64,000 bases of DNA from Hyparrhenia diplandra (GCA_015847255.1 JADLZK010000426.1:110553-174552); one strand, 5' to 3'. Shown: positions 1-12,550, counted from the stretch's first letter. Notes: generated by a model not told the origin, from the sequence alone. Numbers and translations: made by a program.

Positions 1-3000
1 CTTAAAAGAAGAAGAAATATCCTGGAGTTACTCGAATAGTAAATTATTTGTTATGGTCATTATTTAATCCATGTAGGATATTTTGCTACCATTAAAGTGT
101 AGTAAAACTCAGCATAAATATTTCTTAATTACTCTCTGAAATGAGTATATGACCGATAGAAGTAACAAATACATTGTAGGACTCACAAAGCATAAGTAAA
201 ATCCCAAAATTATGATTATAGAATATCATATTGCATTGAAAATCGAATTTTGAAGCTTGTATACTTGATCTTTGCTCTATAAACAATAGCTCGAAGCTTT
301 GTAAATGTCTAGAAGACAAGATGGTAAATAAGATTATATCAAATCTACATTCTTGAAGAAGTATCTCTTGTGTATAAAATATCAAAGAGCAATATAATAC
401 TTGAAGTATTTGAATTTACCATCAGGAATTACTCAAATGAAAATTGGGTTGAATTTTTAGACAGTTTTATGAACCAGGATATTATTAAGTTACAATAATT
501 TTGAATATGTGGCTTGCATATGTTACACCCCTTGAAGGCTTGTGACGGTATATCATAACTCTTGAATATAAAGCATGAAGCTACCGCTTGTCAAGTATAG
601 AAGTTAAGACATGCGTGAATGTATATTATTTGAAACACATAAAGTTTCTCTTGAAGAAGAACTTAAATCATGTGCTTATTATCTTTGAAGTTTATACACG
701 TTAGTATTAATAGTATTGATGGTGGTGCATTAAGTTTTAATTCCGTTGAATTAAGTGGTTAATGGTTAATTTGTTAGCTTGAAGACTAATATGAAACGTT
801 TAATATTCTTAGTTGCAATTACTTGAAGTAATATGTGTGAATTTCTCATGGAATAAATTAGATTTATATGTTTTTCACATATAAACAATTGCTTGTTGCC
901 TATCAAAATAAATTTTGCATTCATTTTATCCACAAAGAAGCCTTAATTAGCCATGAAGGTTATAGTTCTTTGTGCATCACTACCATCTGAGGTAGATGGG
1001 AAACTGAATTTCCTAAAAGCACATGAATAGTTGGACTGTACTAGCATTTTAATTGATCTTGGAAGGATCGATTTAGCCAAGAAATTGTATATGTCTTAGC
1101 AAACATGAGAACTAGAAGTTGTTTTCTACCCCGAGTCCTATGGTGTACATTGAATGGTACATTGGATATGTGAAGTTCATGTCATAATCAATGAATACTA
1201 GAAGTATTATTTGAATTCTATGAAAGCATTAGAATTGATTATTCATAGATAATGCTTGAAGCAAGTTACTACTTGAAGTAATTATGGCATGAAAAGGGGG
1301 AGTAATTTTGGATAAAGGCATAAGAAAATGTGGATAATATATTTTTAATAGGCATAGCCGCCCTAAATCAATATTTAAGTGTGTGTATCGGGACTTGAAG
1401 TTCTGCCGCGTCCCTTCCGGCCGAGTTAACTTTCTCTACCGCACTAATTGCAAGTAAGCTTGTAGCTTTGCAATTTGTTGTTATCTATTATGTTAGACTG
1501 AATTCTAACGTTCCACATTACATGCATGTGTATCTCATTGAGCTGCAACTATCTCCACTCTTGCATGAATATTAGCATAGCATAATCGCTATAGTTGTAG
1601 CTAGTAGCTATTTTTGCGCTCCCCCTTATAATCAAATTAGCTAGCTAGCATGCTATGTCTATATGGTTCCCGTTGAACTAAGGAATGCTTTGCTTTCGAT
1701 GCATTGCATGCATAAGCAATAGATTGATCTAGGGCCAAATGACCTAAGATCAGGGGGAGTGAATCTATAAAATTTTCTCAATGGAGTCTAACCCATTTGA
1801 TGGGATGAATTATTATGGAACTAAGGTAGTGGATAACACAATTATGACGATTTGGGATTTATGAAGAAAAGGCATTAAGGGATTTTTTGCATTGATGGCA
1901 ATTAGAAAATTCTAGAAGAAAATTCCATGTGAACTTGTATGTTGTGTATCTATACTTGCGTAGTATATGGTCTATATTTTTAATTGTATGAGTACTTGGA
2001 TCAATTTATTAGGCTAAATAATAAAGAAGCTAGAGAATGAAATAGTTTTTCTAAACTATGTTTTGTGCATATTAGGGGAGAACATCCACGATTTTGGAGG
2101 AATCTTGAACATTCTTAAATGCACTTTAAGTATTCTAGCTCATTTGCATAATGAATAATAACCCCCATATTGAAATATGTGTGTGAATATTTCCCATAGA
2201 TTTTAATCACAAAGATACATAAATGGGCCTCCACTTGAAGTTGGAGATATATGAATTTGAATTGTTTTAAGCCCATGATAGGGGATATCATTTGAAGTAT
2301 GCTATTAATGATCTAATATTGGCATTAGGGGAGAGAAAGCCTATATTTTGAATGCCAAATATTATTTCCGTAGAAGGAAAATGATCTTAAGAGAAAATAT
2401 TCCTTGGAGCTTGAAGCGTAAATAGTATCACACGCTAAGTCATACAATAGTTTGACTAATGCTCTTGTGAAGCTGAAGAGCAGAGCATATGCGGATATTT
2501 TTAATGTGAGGAGTAACTTGAAGTTATAAACCGAAGTTGTGTTTACTAGTAGTAAATTAAATGTTATATACTATTAAGCTAAATCTACGGGGACGCCTAT
2601 GGGTTCTAGTTTATTATATACTTGTTGAATAGAAATAAAATGAAACTCCTCCATTCTCATGAAGAGAACACCTCATGAAGAAGGTTGAGCACCTCATGAA
2701 GAGGATCATCATGAAGATGAAATCCAACATACTAAGCGCGCATCATTAGTGTTGGATATGTAGAACAATATACCATCTCTTGTTTGGGAAATGACAGAGA
2801 TAAAATATTCTCACATTGTGAGAGTATTGGGAGAAGAGAAAATAGTTATCGACAACACTACCTCTTTAATTGCGAATGTTTCTCTTGTGAGAACCCGGAT
2901 CCAGGAAAATAAAGTCCATGGCAAAATCGCTGTAGCGACTATATCGGGTCAATGAAGAAAAAGCAATTGAGGTTGAATCTCCTAATAAGAAGAAATGAAT

Positions 3001-3991
3001 GTTACGCTATATCTCGGCAAATGAAACGAATGAATATCGAATATGCGGTTAATTAGTGGATTATAAAAATCCATATAATTTCGAAGAATGTAAATCACAA
3101 CTTGTAGAAATCTCATACTAAGTATTAAAGTATAAGGTATATGTATTCTGAATGAATATTCAAAGTGTCATCGAAACACTTAGAAAGTGTATGAAAAGCT
3201 AGCATGAAGTTAATGATATCCTCTAAGAATACCATAGAAGGTATGAGAATAATGGTGATTTTGGCAATTGAATTATCCCCTAAATGTCAAATACAAGGCT
3301 GGATTTGTACAATCAAAATCTCGAAGATTTATAGAATACAATTTGAAAATCCACTAAGGATTAATTATAAGTATTCAAACTCTAGTATAAGTTTGATACA
3401 CTATCTTGAAGATATTGAATATTAATTTATTTACCCCCATAATCCTTTGAAAGGATCTATTTCTCTGAAGGATAATATTTATTTGTTTTGCACAACTAAT
3501 TAGTGGTCATTATGCATGAAGCATATTCCTCCCATGTAATTCATAGAAGAATTTTGAACCAACTTTTATTTACACACGTTTATGAAAAAGTGTGGTTTGA
3601 ACAATGAAGTTCAAAATTTGGCTTTATGAGGGGGAGCATATTTTATTGAATGCCTTTAAGGTAAACCACTAGAATTACAAAGATCAAGTAGATCATATTT
3701 GCTAAAACACTGAAGTTTATGCATAGATTATGAAGATCAATATCTATTCATGAAGAATAGAATATCCTGAAGAATATATGACCAAGAAGGTTAAATGTTG
3801 TACTTTTTTTCCTACGTGAGTTTTTACTTGAAGGTTTCTCACACAAGGTTTTTAATGAGACAACATGTGCAATACAATTAACGAATGCGATGTACTCTTT
3901 TCTCCAAGAACCGTTTTTTTTTCCCAATTGGGTTTTTCGGGTGGAGTTTTTGATGAGGCATATGCATATCGTGGTAATCGCCCAAGGGGAG
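1..3991 (+). mobile_element. Degenerate Ty1/Copia-like retrotransposon, internal region
   Basis: This AT-rich stretch has no long open frame but reads as a decayed Copia-type element running left to right. A gag-like start lies at 1781, where the frame gives MESNPFDGMNYYGTK and then meets stops. Runs typical of Copia internal DNA follow, including GGGGGAG tracts near 1750 and 3630 and a polypurine tract AAGGGGAG at 3984-3991 directly before a TG that starts an LTR. No protease, integrase or reverse-transcriptase motif survives intact, and no 5' LTR or primer-binding site is visible, so the element is truncated at the window edge or badly rearranged. The DNA left of about 1750 could be an unrelated insertion. 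The series of palindromes in this region is described among the findings. Confidence 0.55.
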
Positions 3992-4259
3992 TGTTGTAAA
4001 ACACACGGACTCTTCCTAGAAGGAAAGGAGAAGGAGGAATCCTAATCCAAGTCCGTTTGTATGTGGGCTCTTACCGAAACTCTTGGGCCTTGCGAGTGAC
4101 TATATATATCTGAGGAGCTCTATGTTGTAAACAACCAAGAATCGATGAATAAAGAAAAGTCTCCCCTATCTTTGTGCCTACTGTTTCTACTTCTTTCATC
4201 TACTATGTGATCGTGAGAGGCGGAGAGGGGCCCCAACCGCGGCAACGCGTTTCACGACA
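3992..4259 (+). repeat. 3' LTR of the Copia-like element
   Basis: The 268-bp block begins TGTTGT right after the polypurine tract and ends ACGACA, the imperfect inverted complement expected of LTR ends. Inside are a TATA-like run TATATATA (4101-4108) and a polyadenylation-like AATAAA (4148-4153), in the order expected for U3-R. No matching 5' LTR and no target-site duplication can be checked in the window. Confidence 0.65.
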
Positions 4260-4693
4260 CTACTATCTCCCATCTGACACAAATTTCAGGCGCCCGAAAC
4301 CCGCGCGGCCTTCTTGAAGAAAAAAAAAGACGGAACGGCTCCTCTGTCGCCTCCGTCCCGGCTCATCCACACCCACGCCGGCGCCACCCATCCCGCACGG
4401 GGCCGCCACTTCCACGCCGCCGCCAGCCCTTGCACGTCGTTGCCAGGGCTGCGCTGCCGCCATCTCTGGACGCCACCAGCGAGACCGCCTCCGTCATCCG
4501 CGCCAGCACGGACGCGGGGTCGGCAGGCTTCGTCCCGGCTTCATCCCGCGCCGCCGCCGCCGCCGCATCTTCCTCTCCCCGACCTCGATTCGCTCGATTC
4601 GCCTTCTTCTTCCCAGACTCGTACACCGCGACGACTCTCCCCGGCTGAGAGATCTTGTGGCTCTTCAGACAACGGCCCACCTCGCAGGGAGAA
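4260..4693 (+). promoter_or_regulatory. GC-rich upstream / 5' UTR region of the 4.7-kb gene
   Basis: An abrupt shift occurs from AT-rich transposon DNA to GC- and CT-rich sequence with CCGCC runs, which is typical of the 5' end of a grass gene. Open frames here are low-complexity by-products of GC richness. No clear TATA box was identified. Confidence 0.35.
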
Positions 4694-7600
4694 ATGGAGG
4701 AGGCCTTGGAGGCCGCCGCCACGGTAATAAGTATGTCGGAGAAGCAGTTATCAGTTCCAAGTGTGCCGAGCTCTTGCTGCTTGTAGAAAGTGTGGAGCAA
4801 GCCGCAGAAGAAGGTATTCAGCACCAAGAAGTATCTCGACTCGGTGACGAGTTGAAGCAGGCAAATGAGGGGGAAAGAATCACCGCTGTGGTCAGCCTAG
4901 GTGATGCGTCTGCAGCCATGGAGCGTATGGTGTGCGCTCCGCTCGTGGCTCTTCGCAACTCCACAACGAGCCTAGTACGTGAGTGCCAAGAATTCCGAAA
5001 GTTTTACCAAAGCTTTGAGACCCTGCGGGGCACCAAAGCGCAGCGAGCGCTGGACACGGCTGGCCGGCCTCCTGGCTCTTTTGGCTGCGGATCTTGGGAA
5101 GACTTGGTAGTCGGCAAGAAATCAGTGGAAGTCTCATGACGGATGTTGAGAAAGGTCCTCTGTTGTCGAAGGTACGCAACGACATCCTGCGTTCTTCCCT
5201 TCTTCTTCTCCTACCCCTCCCTGACAATGCCGTTGGCAACCATTTCCCCTTCGAATTGAGAGTATTGAGGGGAATTGAACTAAATTACCCCTCAATTCCC
5301 TCCAATCCCCAAAGGGAATTGAATGATCCAAAGGAGCCCCTAATTGGTTTGCCCAACTCTTATCAATTCTTTTTACCCATACATGTTAGATAGTTGGGTA
5401 AAACATATGGGTATGGGTATTTCCTGTTTGCATGAACAAACATTGTCTGTGGGGTAACCGTGGTCAAGTCTACTGCCTGCCAGATGAGTCCGTGCAACTT
5501 TATAGTATTTGTTTGACAACATTGTTCAGCACTTCAGCTCTCATTCATTCGTAAAACAAAATGCAGGTCAATGTTGTGATTAATTTGCGATATGATATTC
5601 AATGACATTCATGCCACCATAATAGTAGATGAAGCTAGCTGCAGACTGCAGAGCTTCAGCAATCAAATGATCCATCCATGATTTTTTTTAAAAAAAATCA
5701 AGAAAAGACTAGCCAAAGAGTCCGCTTATCTAAATTCTAGAGGAAATATAGAGTAACAACCACTAGACAAAGAGTCATGCTGTCATTTGTTTCAGGTAGC
5801 CCCCATTTAAGAAGTTTATTTTGTATTATTATATTATATACAATACAAAGACTAAGTAGCATACTTTTTTTTGCGGAAGACTAGGCAGAAAGTTCTTTTG
5901 GGAAGCAGAAAACAACACACAAAAATGAATGACCAAAATAAACGGCTTCCCATAAGGAGAATGACACCAATAAAGTATTCTGATATGAACTTTAAACTGT
6001 AACTAGATTTAAACATACACTCACTAGTAAGATACCAATAAAGGCGATTGATTCAATTGATGAACCACACTTGTTTTAATCATTCTCACAGTGTTTCAGT
6101 CCTTGCATTGAAATTAATCTTTTTCTTTATGCCTTCTTTTGAGTTTTGATTGTTTAGTGGATCAAAAAAAAAATCTTGGCTCCCTGGTCATTGTCGTGCT
6201 ATTGACTTTCGTCAACGATTACACCATTGCTCATGATCTGTATTCATTTGTTAGGAGTTCTCTCACAAGTCAGATGTTCGACTTGTAGTGTAAGCAGTCA
6301 TAACTCAAAACATCAAACTATAAAAAGGAAGTAGCAGTAAGCCAATAATTATGTCTACATCTAAGTGTTCTTCAGAGCTAGAACAAAGAAGTAAAAAGTA
6401 TAATGTGTTTTTCTTTTTACGCACGAGCCTTAACTCTAATATGTTCTGGCGCATCACTGAAAGCATGTATTTCTCGTTTTCTATAGCAGCCTACAACAAA
6501 AGATTGTTGTCCTAGACACTGGGCACTAGCTGACTACTAAAACAACTGAAATTTTTTTTTGCTTATCTACTAAATGTTCAGGTTGCATCTAACTGAACAA
6601 AGCTTACCATTTCTTTAATGGTTAAGCATGCCAGAAAGCAAAGCAAGTGAAAGAAACGGAATGCAAACCTTTGGGATCCAAATAAGCTAGCACATGTTTA
6701 TTTCTCTATGTATCCTTTTTCTATTCTAGAACTAGGAAATAAAGCACAAACCTTTCAGTCCGCACCATGCTTTTACTAGTTCAGTGCACGAACGCCCATA
6801 AGCCTTTAGCATTTGCGGTTCTTAAAAAAATGCTCTAAAGTGCACTAGTGATCTATTAATTATTTGAGCAAAACTTTACTTTCAAAAAAAAAAATTATTT
6901 GAGCAAAACTTTGGTGTCTGAAATATGGCCTTTGGCACAGAACATAAATCAGTAAGTCCATTTATCTGACAAGCCAAGTTGTCTGAAATATGGTGTCTGT
7001 AATATGATCTGATTTATGTTCCCCAAAATTTAGGTTTCTGATATTTATCGGATTTATGGTCTATTAATAGTGGCCACTTGTTTGCCCTGCAATGAGTTTC
7101 TGAAAATTTAGGAAGACTTGCATCCATTTATGTGACGAGACGTCGAGATGACACAACCTGCAATGAGTGCCCCAAAATTTAAGAATGTATCCAGCAAGTT
7201 ACAAGTTCTGAAGCTGAAACAATAGTACAAATGGCATCGCTTCCAAAGAATGCATCAAACCTAATTATAAAAAACAACAACACTACAAGTTGCAACTTAC
7301 TGTACCATTTTATTGCAATTTACTGTACCATTTTATTGCAACCTACTGTAACATTTTATAAATCTGTATGCAGTAGCAAATATTAGGCCAAGTAGATAAA
7401 CAACATGCTAGCTATAAAATGGTAGTTTTGGTTAGTCCTGACGAATTTGAGTGTTTTTGGCACTAAATAGGAACTGGAGGACTCATACACTGTTACCGCC
7501 GACTTGCTGCTCAGCCAAGAAAGACTGCTTAAAGAAAAAGGTGCAAAACTAGTAGACCAGGCTCATGACATCGCAATAACCGCCAATGATGCAGGTGTGC

Positions 7601-8995
7601 CTCATCTCTGTGTTGAGCTGCTGAGGGCCATGGAAGCAATGCAGCAGTCAGATGAAGCACACTTGCTAAGCTGTGTTGTCGACCTTGAGGCCGAGGCCAC
7701 CGCAATGGAGGGTACTGTCTGCACTTCGAGTAATGTCCTCCGTGACAGGGTGACAGAGCTGGTGCTTGCATGTGTAGAGCTCAAGAAAGCGCACGATGCG
7801 ATGGTCACCGTGCAGCAGGCCGCAGCAGAACAGAGGAAGGCCCGGATTGCTGGCGCAGTTGCGGCGTCTGGTCTAGGCGAGCAGCCTGGTCCTGATCAGG
7901 TATGCATACTTCTTTGAAACTGTACCCCTATTACCACTACCTCTGACTTGAGATAATTAATTTTGGGCCCTGTCATCCATTCAAAAGAATATAGCGGAAA
8001 TTCATATTTGCTATTCCATTAACAAGATTGTGTCTTCAGCATACTGTAAGTGTGTGAGTCCCCTGTTACCACCTCTGATATGCCACTTTTGTTTGGCCTT
8101 GTTCAATGTATGCACTAGATAGATTGAACATTAGAGACTAGGGGTCACCTTGTTTCAGTCCCCTCTGCGTTTTTAAAGTACGGGCCGTTTCTCCCATTAA
8201 TGTTTATACACACTTTTCTTTCTCTTGTTGAAGAAATTATCCAACTTATCACCTTGTCATCAAACCCCTTTCTATTCAAGACCCACTCTTGAAAGAAATA
8301 TTGAATTTTTAGAATTCTTAAAGAAATATTGAATTCATGTGGTCCTTTTTTATTGCACTGTAGGGTGAAAATAAGAGGTCTGCTATGACCGCTTATGCCT
8401 TGTATGGATCAGTAACTCTTGTCACCTACCTGGGACCAAACAATGTAATCAATAGCGTGAAGGGGTTCGCTAAATGCTTTAGAGTGGCATTTCATATTGC
8501 TTTCAGCATATGGTGGACTTTGCAAGCCGTCGGTGTTCCATTGAGTGCGTATGCACGATCTCTCTTCGAACTATGTTGTTCTCAGATCTTCAGTAGGCTT
8601 GGGTTGTTAGGTATGTCCTCCTTTCTTTGGGTCACAGATGGGATAAGATCTATTGTTCTAGCTCTCTGTGTTGATTGTTCTCATACAATTCTTTATATTG
8701 TCCTTGCTTGTTCTCATACAATTCTCTATATTGTCCTGGCAGGTATAAATATCCTTGTCATAGTATTTTTGTACCTGGCCCTTGACATTGACTGTGTAAA
8801 GACCCTATTGGGTTTACTAGGAGGTGCCTGCTTGCTTCACATCTTCTCTTTTATACTGGTATGTTGTATAAAGTTTTTTTTTAAAAAAAAATTATCAAGT
8901 TACATGGGCACATGTTTGTTTCCGACTTTAATAATTCATAGCCATGGGCATATTTTGCAATGCAGGTATGTCGGCGTGGTGATTTGAGCAAATAG
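4694..8995 (+). CDS. Unrecognised multi-exon gene: two helical repeat units plus hydrophobic C-terminus
   Basis: I do not recognise this protein. Proposed exons are 4694-5172, 7471-7899, 8364-8610, 8743-8858 and 8966-8995; each border has GT/AG and phases match from exon 2 onward. Exons 1 and 2 encode related units of about 100 residues: VSLGDASAAMERMVCAPL in exon 1 aligns with VVDLEAEATAMEGTVCTS in exon 2, both followed by an amphipathic helix and a basic stretch, so one unit probably arose by exon duplication. Exons 3-4 encode hydrophobic stretches (around FRVAFHIAFSIWW, INILVIVFLYLAL and LLHIFSFIL) that look like membrane segments. The last exon adds VCRRGDLSK and a stop. Exon 1 is not open from the ATG at 4694: a frame change is needed near 4740, and another near 5130 to reach the GTACGC donor at 5173. 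These may be sequence errors. A truncated relative lies at 19930-20130. Confidence 0.5.
5173..7470 (+). other. Intron 1 of the unrecognised gene
   Basis: About 2.3 kb of AT-rich DNA separates the GTACGC donor from the AAATAG acceptor. I see no coding signal. It contains one tiny poly(A) insertion with target-site duplication at 6859-6912, listed separately. Confidence 0.4.
6859..6912 (+). mobile_element. Minimal poly(A) retroposon stub with 19-bp TSD
   Basis: The 19-bp sequence ATTATTTGAGCAAAACTTT occurs at 6859-6877 and again at 6894-6912. Between the copies lie only 16 bases, ACTTTC followed by ten A. This is the signature of a target-primed retroposition that copied almost nothing but the 3' tail. 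Confidence 0.7.
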
Positions 8996-9211
8996 ATTAA
9001 CACGTAGGACACTGTACATTGAGTTTCCTTGGTGCTTCACCTCTTCCCTTTTGGAATGGTATGTTGTATATATTTTTTGAATAATCAAGTTACATTACAT
9101 GGGCATGTCTGTTTCCAACTTTATTAATTCGTAATAATGGTCATAATTTGAAATGCAGGTATGTTGGCGTGGTGAATTGAGAGATTAGCAAGCAGGACAC
9201 TGTACATTCAA
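8825..9211 (+). repeat. Tandem duplication of the last intron and last exon
   Basis: The block from about 8825 to 9021 (end of exon 4, intron 4, exon 5 and downstream) is repeated, diverged, at about 9026-9211. The second copy keeps the TGCAG acceptor and a start resembling exon 5, reading VCWRGELRD and a stop. It therefore offers a possible alternative terminal exon, unless it is simply 3' UTR. Confidence 0.65.
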
Positions 9212-9553
9212 CTAACTGGGGGACCGCACTTGTGTGTTGGAAAACAAGATGATTAGCTTCATTGATGACAACACATCATGGCTCGGTAGAGAGGACACGA
9301 ATGCAATTGCAGCTATGGGAGCCTTCGCTCTCCTTCAATTCCTGTCCACAAACATCTCTGTAATTTCGAATGGATGCAATTGCAGCTACGGGAGCCTAAC
9401 ATCTCTGTAATTTTGAATGGATGCAATTGCAGCTACGGGAGCCTTCCCCCTCTAGTTCCTATCGAGAAGCTCTGTCATTTCAAATGGTTAATTTTGTTGC
9501 GCTCTGCATCATGGAATGGTCATTTCCAGTCGTATTGTTGTCATACTAGTTTA
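9212..9553. other. 3' flank with short direct repeats
   Basis: The segment GGATGCAATTGCAGCTACGG is present twice within about 50 bases (from about 9369 and 9418), and a related copy lies just before. No coding signal is seen. Confidence 0.4.
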
Positions 9554-10098
9554 CTAGCTAGCCTTTTGCAAAAAAAAACGTGGAAAAAGACAGGGCAGGT
9601 ACCCGACTACTATGATAAAGGAATCTAGAACAACAGTAGTTATCATCAGGAAGGGTTCGTCTTGCAATTTAGGGTCGTGCTGAACAAACCGCCCCACCAA
9701 AAGGTCAGCGAGTAGTCCGCCACCCAAGACAGTTGAAAACGTCTGCAGGAGTAGAATCATATGTGTAAAAAATATGTGAGCTTTTTGGCAGATTAAACGA
9801 AAAAGAGTAAGTAATACCGGACCCGCTGATCATCTATAATATAGAGACGATGCAAAAGGGAAGGGAAGGAGATGTCAGTACGCACCATGAGGAAGCCGTT
9901 CATGAACTTCCACTTCCAGTCGTCGTCGGTCATGCTCCTCGTGTCTTGGTTCTCGGATCCTTCCTCCATCCTGCTGAACGTGGCGTCGTCCACCAAGGTC
10001 CGCTGCTGGCGAGGCAGGTTGCCTTGTCGCCCCGATTGCGATTGCCTAGCGGCGATGAGGAGGGTGGTGTGGAGGCCACCGGCAGCGGCGGCAGACAT
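9554..10098 (-). CDS. Unrecognised small two-exon protein
   Basis: On the minus strand an ATG at 10098 opens a 71-codon exon (9886-10098) ending at a GTGCGT donor. An exon from 9742, preceded by the acceptor CTCCTGCAG, continues in phase to a stop at 9554, giving about 133 residues. The first exon contains the acidic/aromatic motif DDDWKWKFMNGFLM. The second starts with a glycine/leucine-rich stretch (VLGGGLLADLLVG) and has a hydrophobic tail that may be a membrane segment. A homologous, broken copy lies at 20170-20637 in the second copy of the duplication; the DDDWKWKFMNGFLM motif is unchanged there, which favours past coding use. I do not recognise a family. Confidence 0.4.
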
Positions 10099-10139
10099 GG
10101 CCGGCTTGGCTCGCGATCGAGTTGGAGGCAACGCGGGGG

Positions 10140-11325
10140 ACAGACAGCCGTGTCTATATGATCTTGTGTTATACGATCTTGTTGTGTTCGACTAGAAGAA
10201 ATAGGTCAGGTTTAATTACCGTGTGGTGTTGTGGCGCGCTTTTAGGACTGCTATGCATGAACCCGAGTCAAACACGATACTGTACATGATTTTTTTTAAA
10301 AATAATATTTTTTAATGTTTAATTGCAAATTAGCAGCTGATGAATTGTATAAGAATTGTACTGCCGATCGGATAGCCGACAGGGGACCTCTCGGCAGCAG
10401 GAGGGCCGACAGGGGGCCAATCGGCTTCCCAGCTGCCCTGGGCCTAGAGCAGGCCCTCTTATCGGCCCGATAGGCAATGTCGGTCCACGGAGCACCAGAG
10501 GATCCGGGAGGTCAGCAGTCTGGTCAGCGTCTCGAAGGTAGGAGCCGAGGAGCCGCGACGGGCGTGTTAGACGTCGACCGTGCAGCCCCACGTAACGGCC
10601 CCAGCCCTGCCTGGTCGGCCGTCTTCCTCCGTCCGGTCCCGCACCCGACGCCCCGGCCGCCACAACCTCCGCCCCGCCCGCTGGCGCCCTAGGGCTCGCC
10701 GGGAGGCCCTAGCTCGCCGGAGCTCCGGCGAGCCCTAGCGGCGTCGGCGGCGTCCGCCTTCTCCCCTTCCCCCTCCCTTCTTCTCCCAGTCCGGCAACCC
10801 TAACCTTAGCTCTGTTCAAGCTCGAAACTCCGGCCATGGCCATCTTCTCCAGCTCCGGCGACCTCCCGCTCCCCCGCCGCCCTACCCATACCCAGCCGAA
10901 TGAGTCCTGCCCTGCCCCAGAGCCCTAGGGCCGAACCGCCTGCCGCCGCCGTGTCGTTTTCGTGGCCGTCGTCGTCCTCGTCACGAGCTCCGGCGGCAAT
11001 CAACGGAGCATCAGAGCGGCACTGAACCCGTGACTCCATGTCTGTCCCATTCAGAAACCTCCCTCTGTACGCACTTGTCCAGCAGCGGCAGTGGCGGCCC
11101 TGTACCACCTGCATGCCAGCCATCCCAAACAAGCATAGACTTCAGAGGCTGATGGGCGATTGTTCTTTTATTTGCAGTAGAACAAATGTGTGGGGTTACA
11201 TTTTGCTCCTTCCAGCTGTTAGGCCATGTTCTCTCAACGTATGTACACTTGAGCCTCACAACGCCTGTTCTCGCTACTCAATCACCTAATTAAACCGCCT
11301 ACGTTTTCAGGAGAAAAACCAAATG
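10140..11325. other. GC-rich non-coding part of copy A
   Basis: Open frames on both strands here are GC-driven and not conserved in copy B. The sequence includes short motifs of the type ATCGGATAGCCGACAGGG and GGCCGACAGGGGGCC. No gene is supported. Confidence 0.35.
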
Positions 11326-11428
11326 CTTTGCGGTGACTCCAAGCAACAACGGGAAGCTCACTTCGCAAGCTTCCATGCATCCATCCTCTCTTCGGAGGTA
11401 CCGCCGAGGCGGCGCTTCATTCAATTGG

Positions 11429-12550
11429 TACGCCTTTGTGTTCTCTAAGGTTCGGGTGAGTCTCCCTACACCTGTACGTTGAGATAGACAACAAAACAAG
11501 TTAGGACTGCCCTCTCTGTGGGATAGATTGGACATGTACATATGTCTACAGGCTTCACTTGCAAGAAGCAGCAAAGACATTCTGAATGAAACCATTGGGG
11601 TTCAACCCAGTAGCACAGGGTCCAATCAGTAGTAAATAAACACTATATATATTGAACACTTTTGGGTGAGACATTGAGGCTTACCAATTCAGGGGGGGAA
11701 ATATGTTTACGTCAGAACATCAAATTGATAGAATGCTGAACATGATAAATATAATAACAGGATTCAGAACAGGTTGGTCATCAGCTCTTTTTTTTTTTAA
11801 GTGTCACGGGGGGAGGCGTTCCCCACCTGAATTTTATTTGATTAGCCCAGAAAGGCCAGAAGGCCGGATAGCAGGTAGTAGTTTAGAGCAACTCCAACAG
11901 TTTGCCATTTGTGTTTGGCATTCTCAAATTTTGCCAAAACACTCCAAAAACTCCCTCCAACAGTTTGGCATTTGGAGTTGGCAATTAGTGTACGCCTTTG
12001 TGTTCTCTAAGGTTCGGGTGAGTCTCCCTACACCTGTACGTTGAGATAGACAACAAAACAAGTTAGGACTGCCCTCTCTGTGGGATAGATTGGACATGTA
12101 CATATGTCTACAGGCTTCACTTGCAAGAAGCAGCAAAGACATTCTGAATGAAACCATTGGGGTTCAACCCAGTAGCACAGGGTCCAATCAGTAGTAAATA
12201 AACACTATATATATTGAACACTTTTGGGTGAGACATTGAGGCTTACCAATTCAGGGGGGGAAATATGTTTACGTCAGAACATCAAATTGATAGAATGCTG
12301 AACATGATAAATATAATAACAGGATTCAGAACAGGTTGGTCATCAGCTCTTTTTTTTTTTTTTTGTGTCACGGGGGGCGTTCCCACCTGAATTTTATTTG
12401 ATTAGCCCAGAAAGGCCAGAAGGCCGGATAGCAGGTAGTAGTTTAGAGCAACTCCAACAGTTTGCCATTTGTGTTTGGCATTCTCAAATTTTGCCAAAAC
12501 ACTCCAAAAACTCCCTCCAACAGTTTGGCATTTGGAGTTGGCAATTAGTG
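11429..12550. repeat. 560-bp direct tandem duplication inside copy A
   Basis: The unit 11429-11990 (TACGCCTTTGTGTTC to GGCAATTAGTG) is followed at once by a near-identical unit 11991-12550. Differences are confined to a poly(T) run and a G-rich run. Each unit joins the end of the RINGv last-exon region to the first part of a MITE, so the duplication happened after MITE insertion. Confidence 0.9.

Noticed and set aside
8385..8987. A single 200-codon open frame on the plus strand
   Set aside because: It runs through two GT/AG introns. Joining 8364-8610, 8743-8858 and 8966-8995 in phase gives a better protein, so the long frame is partly intron.
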